Positions 22,901 to 34,961 of a DNA stretch of 64,000 bases are shown in pieces. A program made the position numbers and the translations under genes. Numbering within the stretch: the first letter of the stretch is position 1; each line of letters starts with the position of its first letter. This stretch comes from Lindgomyces ingoldianus (lineage: Eukaryota > Ascomycota > Dothideomycetes > Pleosporales > Lindgomycetaceae): contig NW_022985202.1 in assembly GCF_010093535.1 (NCBI RefSeq), forward strand, positions 209,741-273,740. The letters are read 5' to 3'. The notes beneath the pieces are model-generated. The model was not told the DNA's origin and did no database searches. It saw nothing but the letters and a program-made list of their open reading frames with translations.

Positions 22901-23499
22901 ATGTATTTAGTCCATACAAACCCTATCTATTTGCTAATTTGTGCGCAAGCAGAGTGACTTAAGCGTGGCAAAAAGGCGTATACAGAGGTATGCGTTAGTA
23001 CTGTGAATCTGTATATTTCCTCGCCTTCATGCTTCTGCGTAGAACAGCCTGGTTGGTTCAAGCTAGAGTAGGCTCCCTCGTATGACATAAGGTTTAATAG
23101 ACATAATAGAATCTTCATACAAGAGATTAAATTGGCGTCCTAACCTACAACAAGAAGCTTACTTAGAGAGGATGTAGCTGGTATTCAAATTGATTGTGGC
23201 AGCGTCTGCAGCAGGTGGCACATCGCCACCGCTAGCAGGGAGGGCGGCCGGCCCGGCCCAGGCGAAGGGTTCTGGGCTCAAATTGTAAAAACAAGTACTT
23301 GTATTATGGTAAATCACGTGCCTTATAGAACGACGCCTTATAGTGTATGTAAAGTGGGATGCAGGTAGTTTCATTGCACCAATCGCTCGGAAGCAGTAGA
23401 CAGGGCCGCAATCTTCTAGGCCCAGAACGGCCATTATGAAGTCCGATAGCCGAAGGCATCACCCAGGCGATAAATAATCCTTTCCTAATACTACGAGAC

Positions 23500-23830
23500 G
23501 GCCGTTCTCTGCTTCTCCTGTGTGTCGACAGCAGTATAACATTTGACAGATAATACTTGGAAACCAGCCGAGAAATTGAACGACATTACGTAAGAGTCTG
23601 GGTATCAGGCAGCGGCAAGTCTAGTCTTCTGGAAAAGTACTTCGTGCAGTACATGTAGGTATTCGCCGACTAATAGGTCGGCTTTCGGAGCCTTTGGACC
23701 CCCGAAGATAGACCACTTTTGAGGGACGGACTTCCCCACAGTTGGCGCTCTCTCCTCCACGCCTCTAGATCCACATTTGCATGTGGGTTCCCCACGTTCA
23801 ATAATCATCTAGTAGATGAAATAATGGCTA
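23500..23830 (+). pseudogene. Possible relic of a STAND/NACHT-type NTPase gene
   Basis: At 23596-23643 the frame reads VWVSGSGKSSLLEKYF, close to the Walker A region of fungal NACHT proteins (WI-x-G-K-x-G-S-G-K-S-T-L-[ML]-K-Y), but three residues shorter. It is preceded by YLETSREIERH, resembling the usual linker before the P-loop. Stops flank it on both sides. A short match like this could be chance, so the call is weak. Confidence 0.3.
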
Positions 23831-25106
23831 CGATCCTCATGAGATCTTGGCGGTGGTGAAATTTTGAGAAAGGAGAGTGACAAGGACCATTGATGAAGTT
23901 GAGACATGATGAGAAAATTGATGAACCGAATATTGACTCGGAACCTATTTCAGCGGGGACAGGGTTGCTTGGACTAGTTCTTAGAGTGATGGAGGCAGTA
24001 TTTAGCCGAGCAGTCTCGCAGTAACGAATGGCATAGTAGCAAATCGGCGCCGGATACCGAGAATATTGTCTGCATCGCCTCGCTCAACAGCTGCATGGAG
24101 GAAGCCGAGGACGCGTGTCATCCTTATCATGTCCGTTGGTCCTGCTCTCATGCGGGTAGCGCAGAGAACGCTAGGTCACTCGCCGATAACATAGGTGCAA
24201 CCTTCAGGGCCCATCCAGACTTCATGGAGGCGGTCTGCGTCTACGTCGATCCTCCCGGCCGGGCCGAATGTCTCTTTCTTCGGCTCGGCATCTTTCGGGT
24301 ACGTAATGGTCAATTGTCCACGGAGGATGAGGTGGGTGGTAAGGCCGCCGTGGGTGTGTGGCGGGTAGTAGGCGTTCCTGTGGCGAGGTCAGCACTGTAG
24401 TGGAAGGATTGCAAGACAAGACCTACGGGCCATCGGTCCAGGTGAAGACATGATTGAATCCCCAGGACCTGACCTCGCTCTCGGCGTCGCTGCGTGACTT
24501 GGTGGCCATGGTTGCGGTCGTAGGTGTCCAACAGGGGACAGCTCTGACAAGTGACGGCCGGGGCCTGATCGAATGACGTTGATGCTTCCGGGTAATCTTG
24601 GCAGGCCTGCTCAGCGGCGACGAACGCTGGAACTCTACCAGAAACAGCTATGATGATGATGCGAAAAGTAAGACTCTAGCCCCAGGCCTGACATGGGCGC
24701 AGCATATCTTGGAGCCGCAATAACGCTGAGGGCAGCAGAGGGCAGCGGCAAGCCTCAATGGACGATCAAACAAGAGACAACGTCGCCAAGGCGTCACCAG
24801 CAGCAGTGTCCCGGCCCTGCCACAAGTGGGCTGCTGATGCCGCCATATCGTTCTTCTCCCCCCTCCCATTTCCTTTTTTCTGGCTCTTCACGCCAGGACG
24901 AGGCCTGCGCAGTAAGCTGGTTGCAGGTCAGGTGAGCTGTTCACGCTCCAACCACGCATCGAGCCCTGCGTCTTCGTCTTCGTCTTCGTCTGTTCAAGTC
25001 GGTGTTTTTAGGTCAGCACAGCTGAAGGCTCAGCTACCCTTTTTCACCTACTAGTCGACCGCCCTCGCCAGCTCTGCCGCCAAATTCTCGCCGAACATCC
25101 TCCAGC
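23831..25106. other. Region without recognised gene, including PLC promoter
   Basis: One 101-codon ATG ORF at 24095-24400 (plus) has no recognisable domain. The last 250 bp before the phospholipase start are pyrimidine-rich with a GTCTTC repeat and are probably its 5' leader. Confidence 0.45.
24970..24992 (+). repeat. Short (GTCTTC)n microsatellite in PLC leader
   Basis: Between three and four tandem copies of the hexamer about 120 bp upstream of the phospholipase C start codon. Confidence 0.8.
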
Positions 25107-27976
25107 ATGGCTAGTTCTGCCACTCCCACCATCGAGCCCAAAAAGGCGGCCGCTACCAAAGACTCGAAGCTGGGCGCCCCGAAGCTCGACCAGCCCCAGC
25201 TCCAGGCCGGCGGAGGAACTCCCTCCGGCTGCACCATCACCGCCAATGCCGTCGACTATCTCTCGCCCCTTGTCTCCAGGTATGCGAAGTTCATACACGA
25301 GGAGTTGTGCAAAACACACGGCTTGGGGACAAAGGATGGCGTCACCAAATGGCTCATCCAAGAGCAGACGGCCTCGGACAAGGACAAGGACGCTGACCTA
25401 CTCAAGGATGGCTCTTTCTCACATTTCGCCCACTACCTGACGTGCGGAGCGGCCAATGTCATGAAGGCCGTGGGCCCCGTCGACTGCTCATACCCTATCT
25501 CTAATTACTTCATTTCCTCGAGCCACAACACATACCTCACCGGCAACCAGCTCTCGAGCGAGTCAAGCGTGGATCCCTACAGGAATGTGAGCACATGACC
25601 GGTCGCTTCCCCATCACCTCCACCAGGCCCACAAACTGTGTCTTGAGGTCACGTACTGACAACCCTAGGTCCTGCTTCGAGGATGTCGTTGCGTGGAAAT
25701 CGATGTCTGGGATGGAGAACAGCCCTCGAGCTCGAGCTCCGAAGATGAAGCGGCTAGAATTGGGGCGCGGAAGATCAAGAAGGAGAAGCCTGAGATGGGC
25801 ATTCGGAAACGGCTTGAACTCCGTTTTGGCAGAAAGGGATCGCCTCCGCATGAGGAGAACCAGAAGGCACCGTCTTCATCTAAAGCTGAAGGCTCCGCCG
25901 AGAAGATCCAGCCGTGGAAATCGAGCTCGTCCTTCAGGGCCGAGCCAAGGGTGCTTCACGGTATGACTTATTTTTCTCTCTGCTGCACCACCTCTGAGGA
26001 CATTTAGGCTACACGCTCACCAAGGATACGCCCTTTAGAGCAGTCTGCGCCACCATTCGAGATTATGCATTCATAGCTTCGTAAGATCTAGTCCAGCTCA
26101 TTTTGTTCACTTACTAATTCTCCAAGTAATCTACCTGTAATCATCAGTCTCGAAGTCCATACTAGCCCCGGGCAGCAAGAAATCATGGCGGATATCATGA
26201 CAGAGTACTGGAAAGGAATGCTCGTTGATCTTCCCATCGACCCCTCGCAGAAATCCGAGAACATCACTCTTCCATCGCTAAAAGAGTTGGAGAAGAAGAT
26301 ACTTGTTAAAGTGAAGTACACGCCTCCACAACCCGCTGAGGCCGAGGCGCAACCTTCAACCCTGCAAGCACCCGCAACATTAACCAAGTCTGCTAGTGCT
26401 GAGTCGATGACATCCAGCTCGACGTCTTCTGGGGAAGTACCAGAAGTGGAGAAGAAACCTGCTGCGCCTAAAGCTAAGATCGCTGAAGCTTTGGGAAGGC
26501 TTGGTATCTACACTAGGAGCTATCACTTCAAAAGCTTGGATCAACCGGGTCAGTTTGTGTACCTGTGACTTCTTGTCGGAATTTTTGTCAAACTAACTTC
26601 TTCGTAGAGGCAAAGATACCAACTCACGTTTTCTCGCTATCCGAGAAGTCTCTAATGGAGGTTCACGAGACGCAACCAGCAGCGCTGTTTAAACACAATA
26701 AGGCATGTCTGTACTTAGCTGTGAGGAAAGCGGAATGATTGACAGTAGTCTAGAATTTCTTCATGCGCGCATACCCCAAGGGTCTCCGACTTAATTCCTC
26801 CAACCTCGACCCATCCATTTTCTGGCGGACCGGGGTGCAGATCGTCGCACTTAACTGGCAAAAGTGGGATGCTGGAATGATGCTCAATGAGGCCATGTTT
26901 GCCGGGACCAACGGTTGGGTTCTCAAACCAGAAGGCTATCGAAGTACTAGTAGGGAGACAACGCAGAAGACTGCCGTTCCACATCACAATCTCGACCTTA
27001 GTATCGAGTTCTTCGCAGGCCAGGACATACCCCTTTCCCCAGAAGATGATCCGAAAGGCTTCAAACCGTACGTCAAGATTGAATTGCACGTCGAGAAGAA
27101 CGAGGAGCGCGATGGACAGCCAATTCCAGGCGGCGGAAAGAGCAAGGGTGGAGATTTCAAGAAGAAGACCAAGACCCAGCGGACAACACACCCCGACTTC
27201 GGAAGAGAGATTGTCAAATTCGAGGGCATCAAGGGGGTTACGGAGGAATTAACCTTTGTCAGGTATGTAACGGCTACTTGCCTTCCCTCATAAATTTTTC
27301 GTTTTCGCATTCACTTTACCCATGGTACGCAATTTCCCGAGCGGCCTTTCTAAACAAGGATTCCCCAACCCGCAGATCCGAGTATATTCACACTTCTTAC
27401 CGCTCGCGATCATATGGCCTCCCTAGCTTACCTGGTATTCCGCCTTTCTCGGATCGACCCGTTGCAGCCTTGGATCCGAATTCATGCGTTCCGATACCGT
27501 GGTTCATAAGTCGCTGGGATCGGGCCCATTCGTGGCGTACCATGCATATCGCCGTTTTTCCCGTTCCAGAATTCCCGTTCAAGCTCAACCATTCCTTTTC
27601 CTGGCCATCGGTCTTCCAACTTGCCTGCTGATACCCATCGTCGTGGTACGCCGCGACGCCACTCCGCAATCGGAGCCATGGCCGGCACTCCACTCCACTT
27701 CAGCACTCTTGACCTATTAGTTCGACGTTGTTTACCCCCGCTGCTATTTTGCGATATTGCGATATTCTTAGACGCCAGAGCTAACCATCTCCGTCACACA
27801 GATTCAAGGTCATGGACGACGAACGCCTGCGCGATGACCTCACCGCCTGGGCCTGCTTCCGTCTCGACAGACTTCAGCCCGGCATCCGCATGATCCATCT
27901 GTACGATGCGGACGGCGTCATCACCAAGGGGGTTTTATTTGTCAGAATTAAGAAGACGATTAGTGCGGCCAAGTAG
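25107..27976 (+). CDS. plc1: Phosphoinositide-specific phospholipase C, delta-like, 681 residues
   Basis: Exons 25107-25586, 25669-25960, 26008-26080, 26127-26548, 26608-26702, 26754-27262 and 27802-27976. Intron 5 starts with GC rather than GT, and intron 6 is 539 bp. The enzyme cleaves PI(4,5)P2 to IP3 and diacylglycerol at the membrane. An EF-hand-like helical region precedes the X box. Catalytic residues by comparison with PLC-delta1 are present: His140 (SSHNTYL), Glu170/Asp172 (VEIDVWDG), His257 (LHGYT), Glu291 (SLEVH) and a KVK pair. The Y box follows (YTRSYHFKS, NFFMRAYPKGLRLNSSNLDP, NGWVLKPEGYR), then a C2 domain ending GVLFVRIKKT. No PH domain is seen. Between Asp172 and His257 there is a Ser/Lys/Glu-rich insertion of about 70 residues relative to animal PLC-delta1. 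Confidence 0.95.
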
Positions 27977-30900
27977 TTGTCCTGTTCAGATTCAAGACAA
28001 CTCAGTTGCAATGAGATGAGCATCCGCGCACATGCACGCAGGCTGGCAGACATTTGAGCATTATTTGCGCTCGCTCCCTAGGTAGATGGGCTGCAATTAG
28101 GAATACGTGCACCCTTGGTCGGTGTGTAAACTGATCTGCGTGTGTCTTAGTTTTTCCCGTTTGAAGTGAAGCGGAGGAGGATCATTTGGGGAATGAGCGT
28201 AAGCGATGACTGTGGTCATGGGCACGGGCATGGGCGTAGCACAGGAGCTCGAAGCAACAATAGGTCTTGAATTCACACGGAGACAGGGGTACCTAGACTC
28301 TTATAATTGTCTTATCCATCCACGATATGAATGAATGAAGGAACACACGCACGTGGAGTGCAGATAGAGTTGGTTACTCGGTTTCCATTTTCTGTACTTT
28401 TCCTAGGCAGCAATGGCAATGGCAACGGATGTGGCTATGGCTAATCCCATTCTATTGATATCCTGATATATCTTCCTACAAAACCATTGCCTGCTTGGCT
28501 TCCTGCAGCTCCTAAGTTTTGGAGAAAAAAAGCGGCATGGTCGAGGTTGCTTGACAGTGGGCCAAGGACACGCATACACAATCTCTCTCTCTCTCATTCT
28601 TTCTCATGCTCAATTTTCACTCATTGGTCTCGGTGAAGTTGCACTAAGCAAGAGTAGCGTCTTCCGATCAACCACCAAAATCCGTGATTATCAATCTCCA
28701 TTGTCCAAGCCAGCTACAGGGATCCAGCATGTCTCTATTCTCCGCCCGCATCTACATCTGCAACTTTCTCCGTCCTCGTCTTCGTTTCCTGAATCGGGAC
28801 TCTGTTCCACAACATACAAAAGCTAATAACGCGCAACTTCAACCCGAAGCAAATCAACCCCGGGGCTGACTAACCTCCGCTGCTCTCTCTTCTCTCCGAC
28901 CGTATGGAAGCCTGCCATCACGAGCGAGCGGCTCCCGCGCCCAGTTGCGCTGGCCATGTTCCACAATCCAAACACCATTCGTCTGTTCCACGGTCGCCGT
29001 TGCAGATAGATTTGCAATGCAGGCCGTGCACATAGCCTGCAGAATCCCCTCCCTGCCGCGCCTTGCGCCTTGCGCCCTGCGACACACGTCCAGCGAGTGC
29101 CACGAGCAAGTCATGTGCGTTCCACGGATACCGCGAGTAGCTTACTGTGCACACAGAGGGGCCGATCGACCACGCTGGCAAGCGAATGTGCTCGCATCAG
29201 TGCGTGCTGCAATGCTAAATAAGTATTGAGGTCTGGTCTGGGGTTGCGCTGTGCTTCGTGACGTGACATGCCCGACGTCCATGAACTAGACTAGGCTTAG
29301 TAGAAGTTGGGATGCAGACCCAGTTGGCGTCCTTCCATGCTTCCATGCAGACAAGCAGACGCAGATGTGCAGAAATGCAGAAATGCAGAAACACAGCAGC
29401 CGACAGCTCTCGGGTTCGGTATGCGCAAGCTGGTCATGGCTTCGGGGGATTTAGGCGCCGTTATGGTGAGGGAAATTAGAGCAGCTTTGGGTTGAGCCCC
29501 TTGGATAAGAAGGGAGTATGAATGCGGAGAGAGTGCGCGAATATGAGCGCGGGGTATGCTTGACGTCGAAAGCGGATGAGCAATTCAGAAGGAGTAGTTC
29601 CACGATGGAATGTACGATCTGGGGTCCTTGAAGCGTGCAGAATACGCTAGACCATTCGGTTGACCGACTTGTTTTTAGGCACTGTCATTGTGCTGAATCC
29701 CGGTCATCAATATCTCGCCAGCCTTTGGTGAGTGGAGTGACGGCGTTGGTAGTTGATAACTGATCTTTGCGTGGATATTTAGTACTCGTGTGAGCATGCC
29801 GCTAGCGACTGCAATGTCAGTATCGCCTGAGCGGCGGGCAGTGGGAAGGGGCTTATGGTGGATGCGGTGTGAAGACCTACTCACGCATATTTTATTTTTT
29901 TTCGATCGAGTAACCAGTCACACATACAGGCTCAGATGCACCGTTCGCTCCACGTAATGCTACAGATAACTCTAAAGCTTAGAAAACAGGCCTTGGTGGC
30001 TAGAGTACTATGTGAAGCCGTGAAGCTACTCCCTATGGTGAGGAGGCTAGCGGTTGATCATACAGATGGTGGTGATGTAGACTAGCAGGGTGACGAGGCA
30101 AGTGCGGGACTATCTTATAGTTTCCGTGATTAACAGAGTAATTCAACTGGATAACAGGAATAAGAGGGTGTCGTAGCGAATAAGTCAAGCAGCAAGCTCT
30201 TTGGAAGGCGTCAGTAGAAGTTAGCGAACCGCCTGACGCACAGATGCGTTGGCACGCTCTTAAAACCGGAAACCCAGCCGAAGGGCTGGAGATGGAAGCA
30301 GAGCTACGTTGTCCCAAGAGTCTGGTTGCTGGTCTAGCGTCCGCATTTCGACATCTGGGGTGGAACACGAGGCTGAAATGTCCAGACATCTGTGCAAGCA
30401 CGCTCTGCAGCTTGGGTGGAGCTATGGGAAATGAAAGGGCGCATGCAATCGTGAAGAATTAGCGCATTCGGGGACCAACCCCATTCTTGGAAACGTTTCA
30501 CGGAGACTAGTGCGACGGCGTATTTGCATGCTGAACAGAGGATGGAATATCAGTAAACCCGGCAGTTGATAGAATGACCAGTTGAGTGCCTTGTTGAAAG
30601 CTTTGCGTGAACCCATTCGTGTGTATGGATGTTTGGCTAGTAGCCATGGAGTGGTTGTGATGGAACACGTATGTACGGAAATGCGCTATGAGTATGGCTT
30701 CGTTTACTTGATCCGTTTAGGGCGCTTAAGGCATTGTCTACAGCGACGAATGCTCGACATTCACAGTATGCTGTGAAGTACAACACAAGAGAGGACTTTG
30801 TGATGAAGTATTTTTAGATTGGGGTTTTTTTGTTTTTTTGGAAAATGGCAGGCAAAGGTCTGCCGGCATCGGCTAACAGGCAAGGCATTGGCGAAATTCT

Positions 30901-33900
30901 ACGGTAGGTGGCGCTTGTTGGAAGATTCAATGACTGTCAACGAAGTTAAAGAATCCCAAGGTCCGGACGGAATAATCTAATCGCCATTATGTTCATTCTT
31001 CCTAACTCGAACTAAGACAAAGGGAGGAGACCTGTCTGCAATTTCCGGCTGATTGGACGAATTTGCTGGTCGAGGGTGGACTCGACGGGAAGCTGCGTAT
31101 AGTGTCACTTTGGTGCGATAAACCACGCCCTTTGGGAAAGTAACCTGGGATAAGCAAGAAGTGTAGAGCGGATTTCAAGAACCTGTCATATTCTCCAATC
31201 TCTCTTGATCGTGAAGCTCACGTGTTTAAGAAATGAAGCGTGTAACTGAACGATCGATCAAGAGAAAACGTTCATCGAGATTTCGACTTATGGTTGGATA
31301 TATGAAGGGTCGAAGTGGGAAACTACTTTTTTTTAGTAGCCTCGATAGAGTAAGGGTAGGCTTCATGCGAAGACCTCCCAATGACAGCGCCTAATTCCTG
31401 TGATCGGTTCTCAAAACGGTAGCACGAAGCGTTGGTCTCCTCCAAAATCTTTGGGCATTCTGAATACGTGGGTAGAGGACTGGAAGTGAATGCAGCGCCT
31501 CAGCCTAAAGTCCCCTGTACCGTCCGATGCCGAGACCGATTTTCGACAGATGGACAACGCAATGACTACCTGTGGCGAAAACCTGACGGGGAGTTTGAGG
31601 AGCAGTGGAGCACCAACCACATGGGAAGATAGGAACACCACCATCGCCATCTGCCACACTGAGAGATCTCTTGTCGAATCCACAATTCCGTTGAGCATAT
31701 TGGGACGAAATGGCGGCCAGAGCATGGCTACCTCCGAAATATTTCCGGAAGGAACTCGAAGAGCCATACCTTTACATCATCACAACACATCCGGAAGTTT
31801 AGAGGCATGTGTCAGATGTACGCAGGTTCGGGCTGGCCGCTAGAATGGCAGGTGGGTCGTGAACAGGATAAGCCCATCTGCATGAGCGCCGTTAAGTCTT
31901 AGAGGAATTCTGGGCAAAAGTGAGCATGTTTCTGGCCGATTCAATCAACAGACCATGCCACTCTCGATCGGAGGTAATGCGGGATCGCTTATTAAGTAGT
32001 AAAGGAGACGTAGCACCCGATCTTTTCAACCGTATGGCACATAATAAACGTTGTATGTTTTTATGCAATGACTAAATATCTTGAACAGAGGTGATGCTGT
32101 GGTCGACACTCGGTTCAGACTAGGCCGTAATCGCATGTTTCCTGGAAAGCGAAAGATGCATCGTGGCGGTTCTGCGAGAGCTGTGATACCCAGGGATGCA
32201 GTTCGCTGTACTTAATACAACCATCTACTGGGACTTGTCGTCCCAATAGAGTTGTCGCATTAGGTTGCGGGGCGGCCCCGTAGCGTGAGGGTTCTGTGTT
32301 CCGTGACAGTTGACAGAATGTAGACTAGTGTGTTGTCTGTGCATTCGCTGAGCGTGGCGTTGTGGTATGATGCTGGCGAATACAAGCTGTCGTTGTAACG
32401 AAGCAGTCATTTCGTGTACCGGCAGTTGTTCGTTGAAGCATGAAACTTGATTGATAAAAGTGATGCGGAATGGTTTCCCGCCACAGCCGGTGCAATTCCA
32501 TGGGAGGACTGGACGATGTGGAGAGATAAACCAAAACAAGGGTTGGTATGACGATCCCTGAACCACGCTTCACCCCAACTTTGGCTCACATGAAGACTGT
32601 TAAAGGTGCAGCAGGGCAGGTAGAGCATATAATGTGGATATCTGTAACATAGTTAGTGTAGGAATACCATCCACAAAGCGGACTGAGCGGCCGCAACGGC
32701 AAGTATTGATATTAGGCGTCGTAATTGTTTGGGTTCGGTGATGGAAGATCCTATCCCAAACCGGGCTTGTAGCACACTTCCATTTCTCGGTATTTCTGCA
32801 TAAGAGATCCGAACTCAGTTTTCAATAATGCAAGCCGGAGATGGACCAAGGAGCAACTGTGAAAGACATTCTCGAAGGAGTGGGTTCTGAACCCAATGAC
32901 AGGGCAGTAGTGGGTGCTTGATTGCGTGTCACAGCCTCCTAATCGGGAGCTTATGTAAGCATCCTGGGAGCTCAGATAACCAAACTATAGAAGGCCAGGG
33001 ATCTTGAGGCCTTTCGGGTCTCATTCGGAAAGTCTATCTGCATTGATCATACATGCTTTGGATGCAAACCCAGCGAGGGCAAAATGACTTGTCTCGTTCG
33101 CCTAGGGGAACGGGTTCAGTATTGGAGAAATGTTTGTTGATATGTTAGTGCCCAATAGAACTATAACGAAAGGTTTTATTAGGTCTAACAATGCCTTCAA
33201 TGATCAACTTTCATTTCCTGCCTAAGTTTGGAAAGGTACCAAGGTGGGCTTTATCGTTTCTGATGGCTGGAAGGTTAATTTAACTAGCTTCGTGGAACCA
33301 TGTCAGCGCCGAAGGGGAATATATCGAATAGAACTCTGGCAAGATTTGAAATTTGGCAAGTTCGAGTCCATAGCGATTGAATGAAGAATGCGCGAGTATG
33401 CGAAACACAACGACAACGCAGCCCAGGCTCAATTGCGACCACAGCGACGTGAGCCTATACTCAAAATCATGAGTTAGTCAGAGTAGACAGTTACAGATGC
33501 GGTGCATAGGATCTCCGGTTGCATTATCTCAAGCAGAGCTCTCGCTGGCAGCATACAGGGATCTTATTTGCTTGAACTTGCAGGGCGCTGGGTGATAGTG
33601 TCACAACGGGATCGAAGCTACGGTACGTGTTCCAAGGTAGCAAGCGGACGTCGCGCATCGAGCACGGATATCTAGACGCCTCAGAGACAAGTAGGTCAGT
33701 GATTCTGGTGCGTGAAAGAAGGAAGACACTTATTCTCAGGGGCGTCTTAAACGTTATTTGCGAGTCCGAAAATGACAGGGTGTTGTCTTTATGGCGTGTT
33801 GGTTCACTTTCGCAGATTGATGCATGGGCAGCATTAGCGTCTGGAATGGAACATGGAAAGTGATAGATCACATTTTCGCGATGACTCATCTTCGGTATTT

Positions 33901-34580
33901 GAGTTCACCGGTAGCTGTTCTCCATCAATGATCTTCGCCTGCAGCTATCCAGCAGATTTTTTTTTTTTTTCTTGTGCGTTGCTGCAGGACAGCCGCGTTT
34001 CTTGTGGCAGCAAGAATTATGATGTGCCGAGAACACGACCTGGAACCAAGAAGACAGGACTCGTGTTCAACGCTTCGAGAATGGAGTATTTACGCCTTGG
34101 TTATTCTGAAGGGGGGGGGCCGGATTTGGTGTGGACGTTGCGATATGCCTGGGGTATTGGAGGAGCTCCAAGTACCATTTCCGAAGCATTGAACATCTAA
34201 AATAGGAAACGTAAACGTGATATCCCCATTCATGCCGCCTTGGAAGCCATGCAGGTCTGCTCGGTCGACTGCCGGACCTACTCGAAAAAGGAATAATATC
34301 ATGCTCCCGAGCGCCTGAGACCGTTTGAAGGGCCTCGGGGAAATGTGTGATCATGTACTGCCACTGTACATGCACGTACGCGTGTGCTACCTTCCGAATG
34401 GTCAAAGGGTACAAAGTTTGATGGCAAATGCATGTTGAAGCCTCACAAGAAATGACGGTAGGGAGTGGTTGGGGTGCGCTGGGGTTCGCTGGACACAAGC
34501 GTAGCACACGCTAGTGAAGGACAGGACGATAAGAGAAGGGGTTGGAAGCCGTAAAATATCGAAGTGTGGTAGGCATCAAA
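27977..34580. other. 6.6 kb without recognisable gene
   Basis: No domain, signal peptide or plausible exon chain was found on either strand. The longest ATG-started frames are around 120 codons, often open on both strands. The start (27977-28400) is the 3' flank of plc1. There is a CT microsatellite near 28580, a small GCAGAAAT minisatellite at about 29369-29391, a poly-T/AT patch near 29890 and a 9-G run at 34111-34119. Composition is normal, so it is not RIP-mutated. Non-coding RNA or lineage-specific genes are possible but not shown. Confidence 0.5.
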
Positions 34581-34588
34581 TATAAAAG
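34581..34588 (+). promoter_or_regulatory. TATA box of the small zinc-ribbon gene
   Basis: TATAAAAG lies 147 bp upstream of the ATG at 34728. Between them is a CT-rich, CAA-containing leader typical of fungal transcription starts. It is one of the few clean TATA boxes in the window and suggests strong or regulated expression. Confidence 0.6.
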
Positions 34589-34727
34589 GGTCGCCAGTGT
34601 CCGCCTTTCTTTAGGTTGTCAAGTTATCCACACTCTAACTCGACACTAACTCTGTTTACTTCTTCCCAATACAATTCCACCTGCGCGTCTCTCTCTATCA
34701 CCTGGAATATCCTTCCACTCCACCGAG

Positions 34728-34961
34728 ATGTGCCATCAAACTCCCATTGACAAGATCGTGGTCCCGGCTATGTATGATGGAGAGGGAATTACCACCATGC
34801 CTGTTCGTATATTCTCTTGTAGCTAGACCCCTCTCGCATAGAAACGAGACTAACTCATCCAGGTACCTGGACGCCGCTGCCCTGCTTGCTTGGAAAGAGG
34901 TGACACTGTTTGGGTGATCCCAGGAAAGTGCTGTCCGGTGTGCGGCACTCCAGTCAGCTAG
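34728..34961 (+). CDS. Small CPxC...CCPVC zinc-ribbon-like protein, 57 residues
   Basis: Exons 34728-34802 and 34863-34961. The intron has a good CTAAC branch site and CCAG acceptor, but a weak GTTCGT donor. A better-looking donor (GTATAT, four bases on) would shift the frame to a 39-residue product without the cysteines. The chosen model gives MCHQ... and a C-terminal half with two knuckles, C-P-A-C and C-C-P-V-C, 13 residues apart, the arrangement of a small treble-clef or ribbon zinc site. No signal peptide, so probably intracellular. A TATA box and CT-rich leader support transcription. Family and role unknown. Confidence 0.5.

Noticed and set aside
27397..27693. Antisense frame with GNSGTGKTA, resembling a P-loop
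   Set aside because: It lies inside the long PLC intron, has no ATPase features around it, and a glycine-rich match this short is expected by chance.
31411..31843. Overlapping ~118-codon frames on both strands
   Set aside because: Both strands are open over the same DNA, and neither translation has a motif, signal peptide or splice context.
33359..33375. GTTCGAGTCC, resembling a tRNA T-loop
   Set aside because: No flanking stems, no A/B-box spacing, no acceptor-stem pairing; not a tRNA.
33524..33889. 121-codon minus-strand ATG frame
   Set aside because: No recognisable feature, and the plus strand is open across the same interval; not enough to call a gene.
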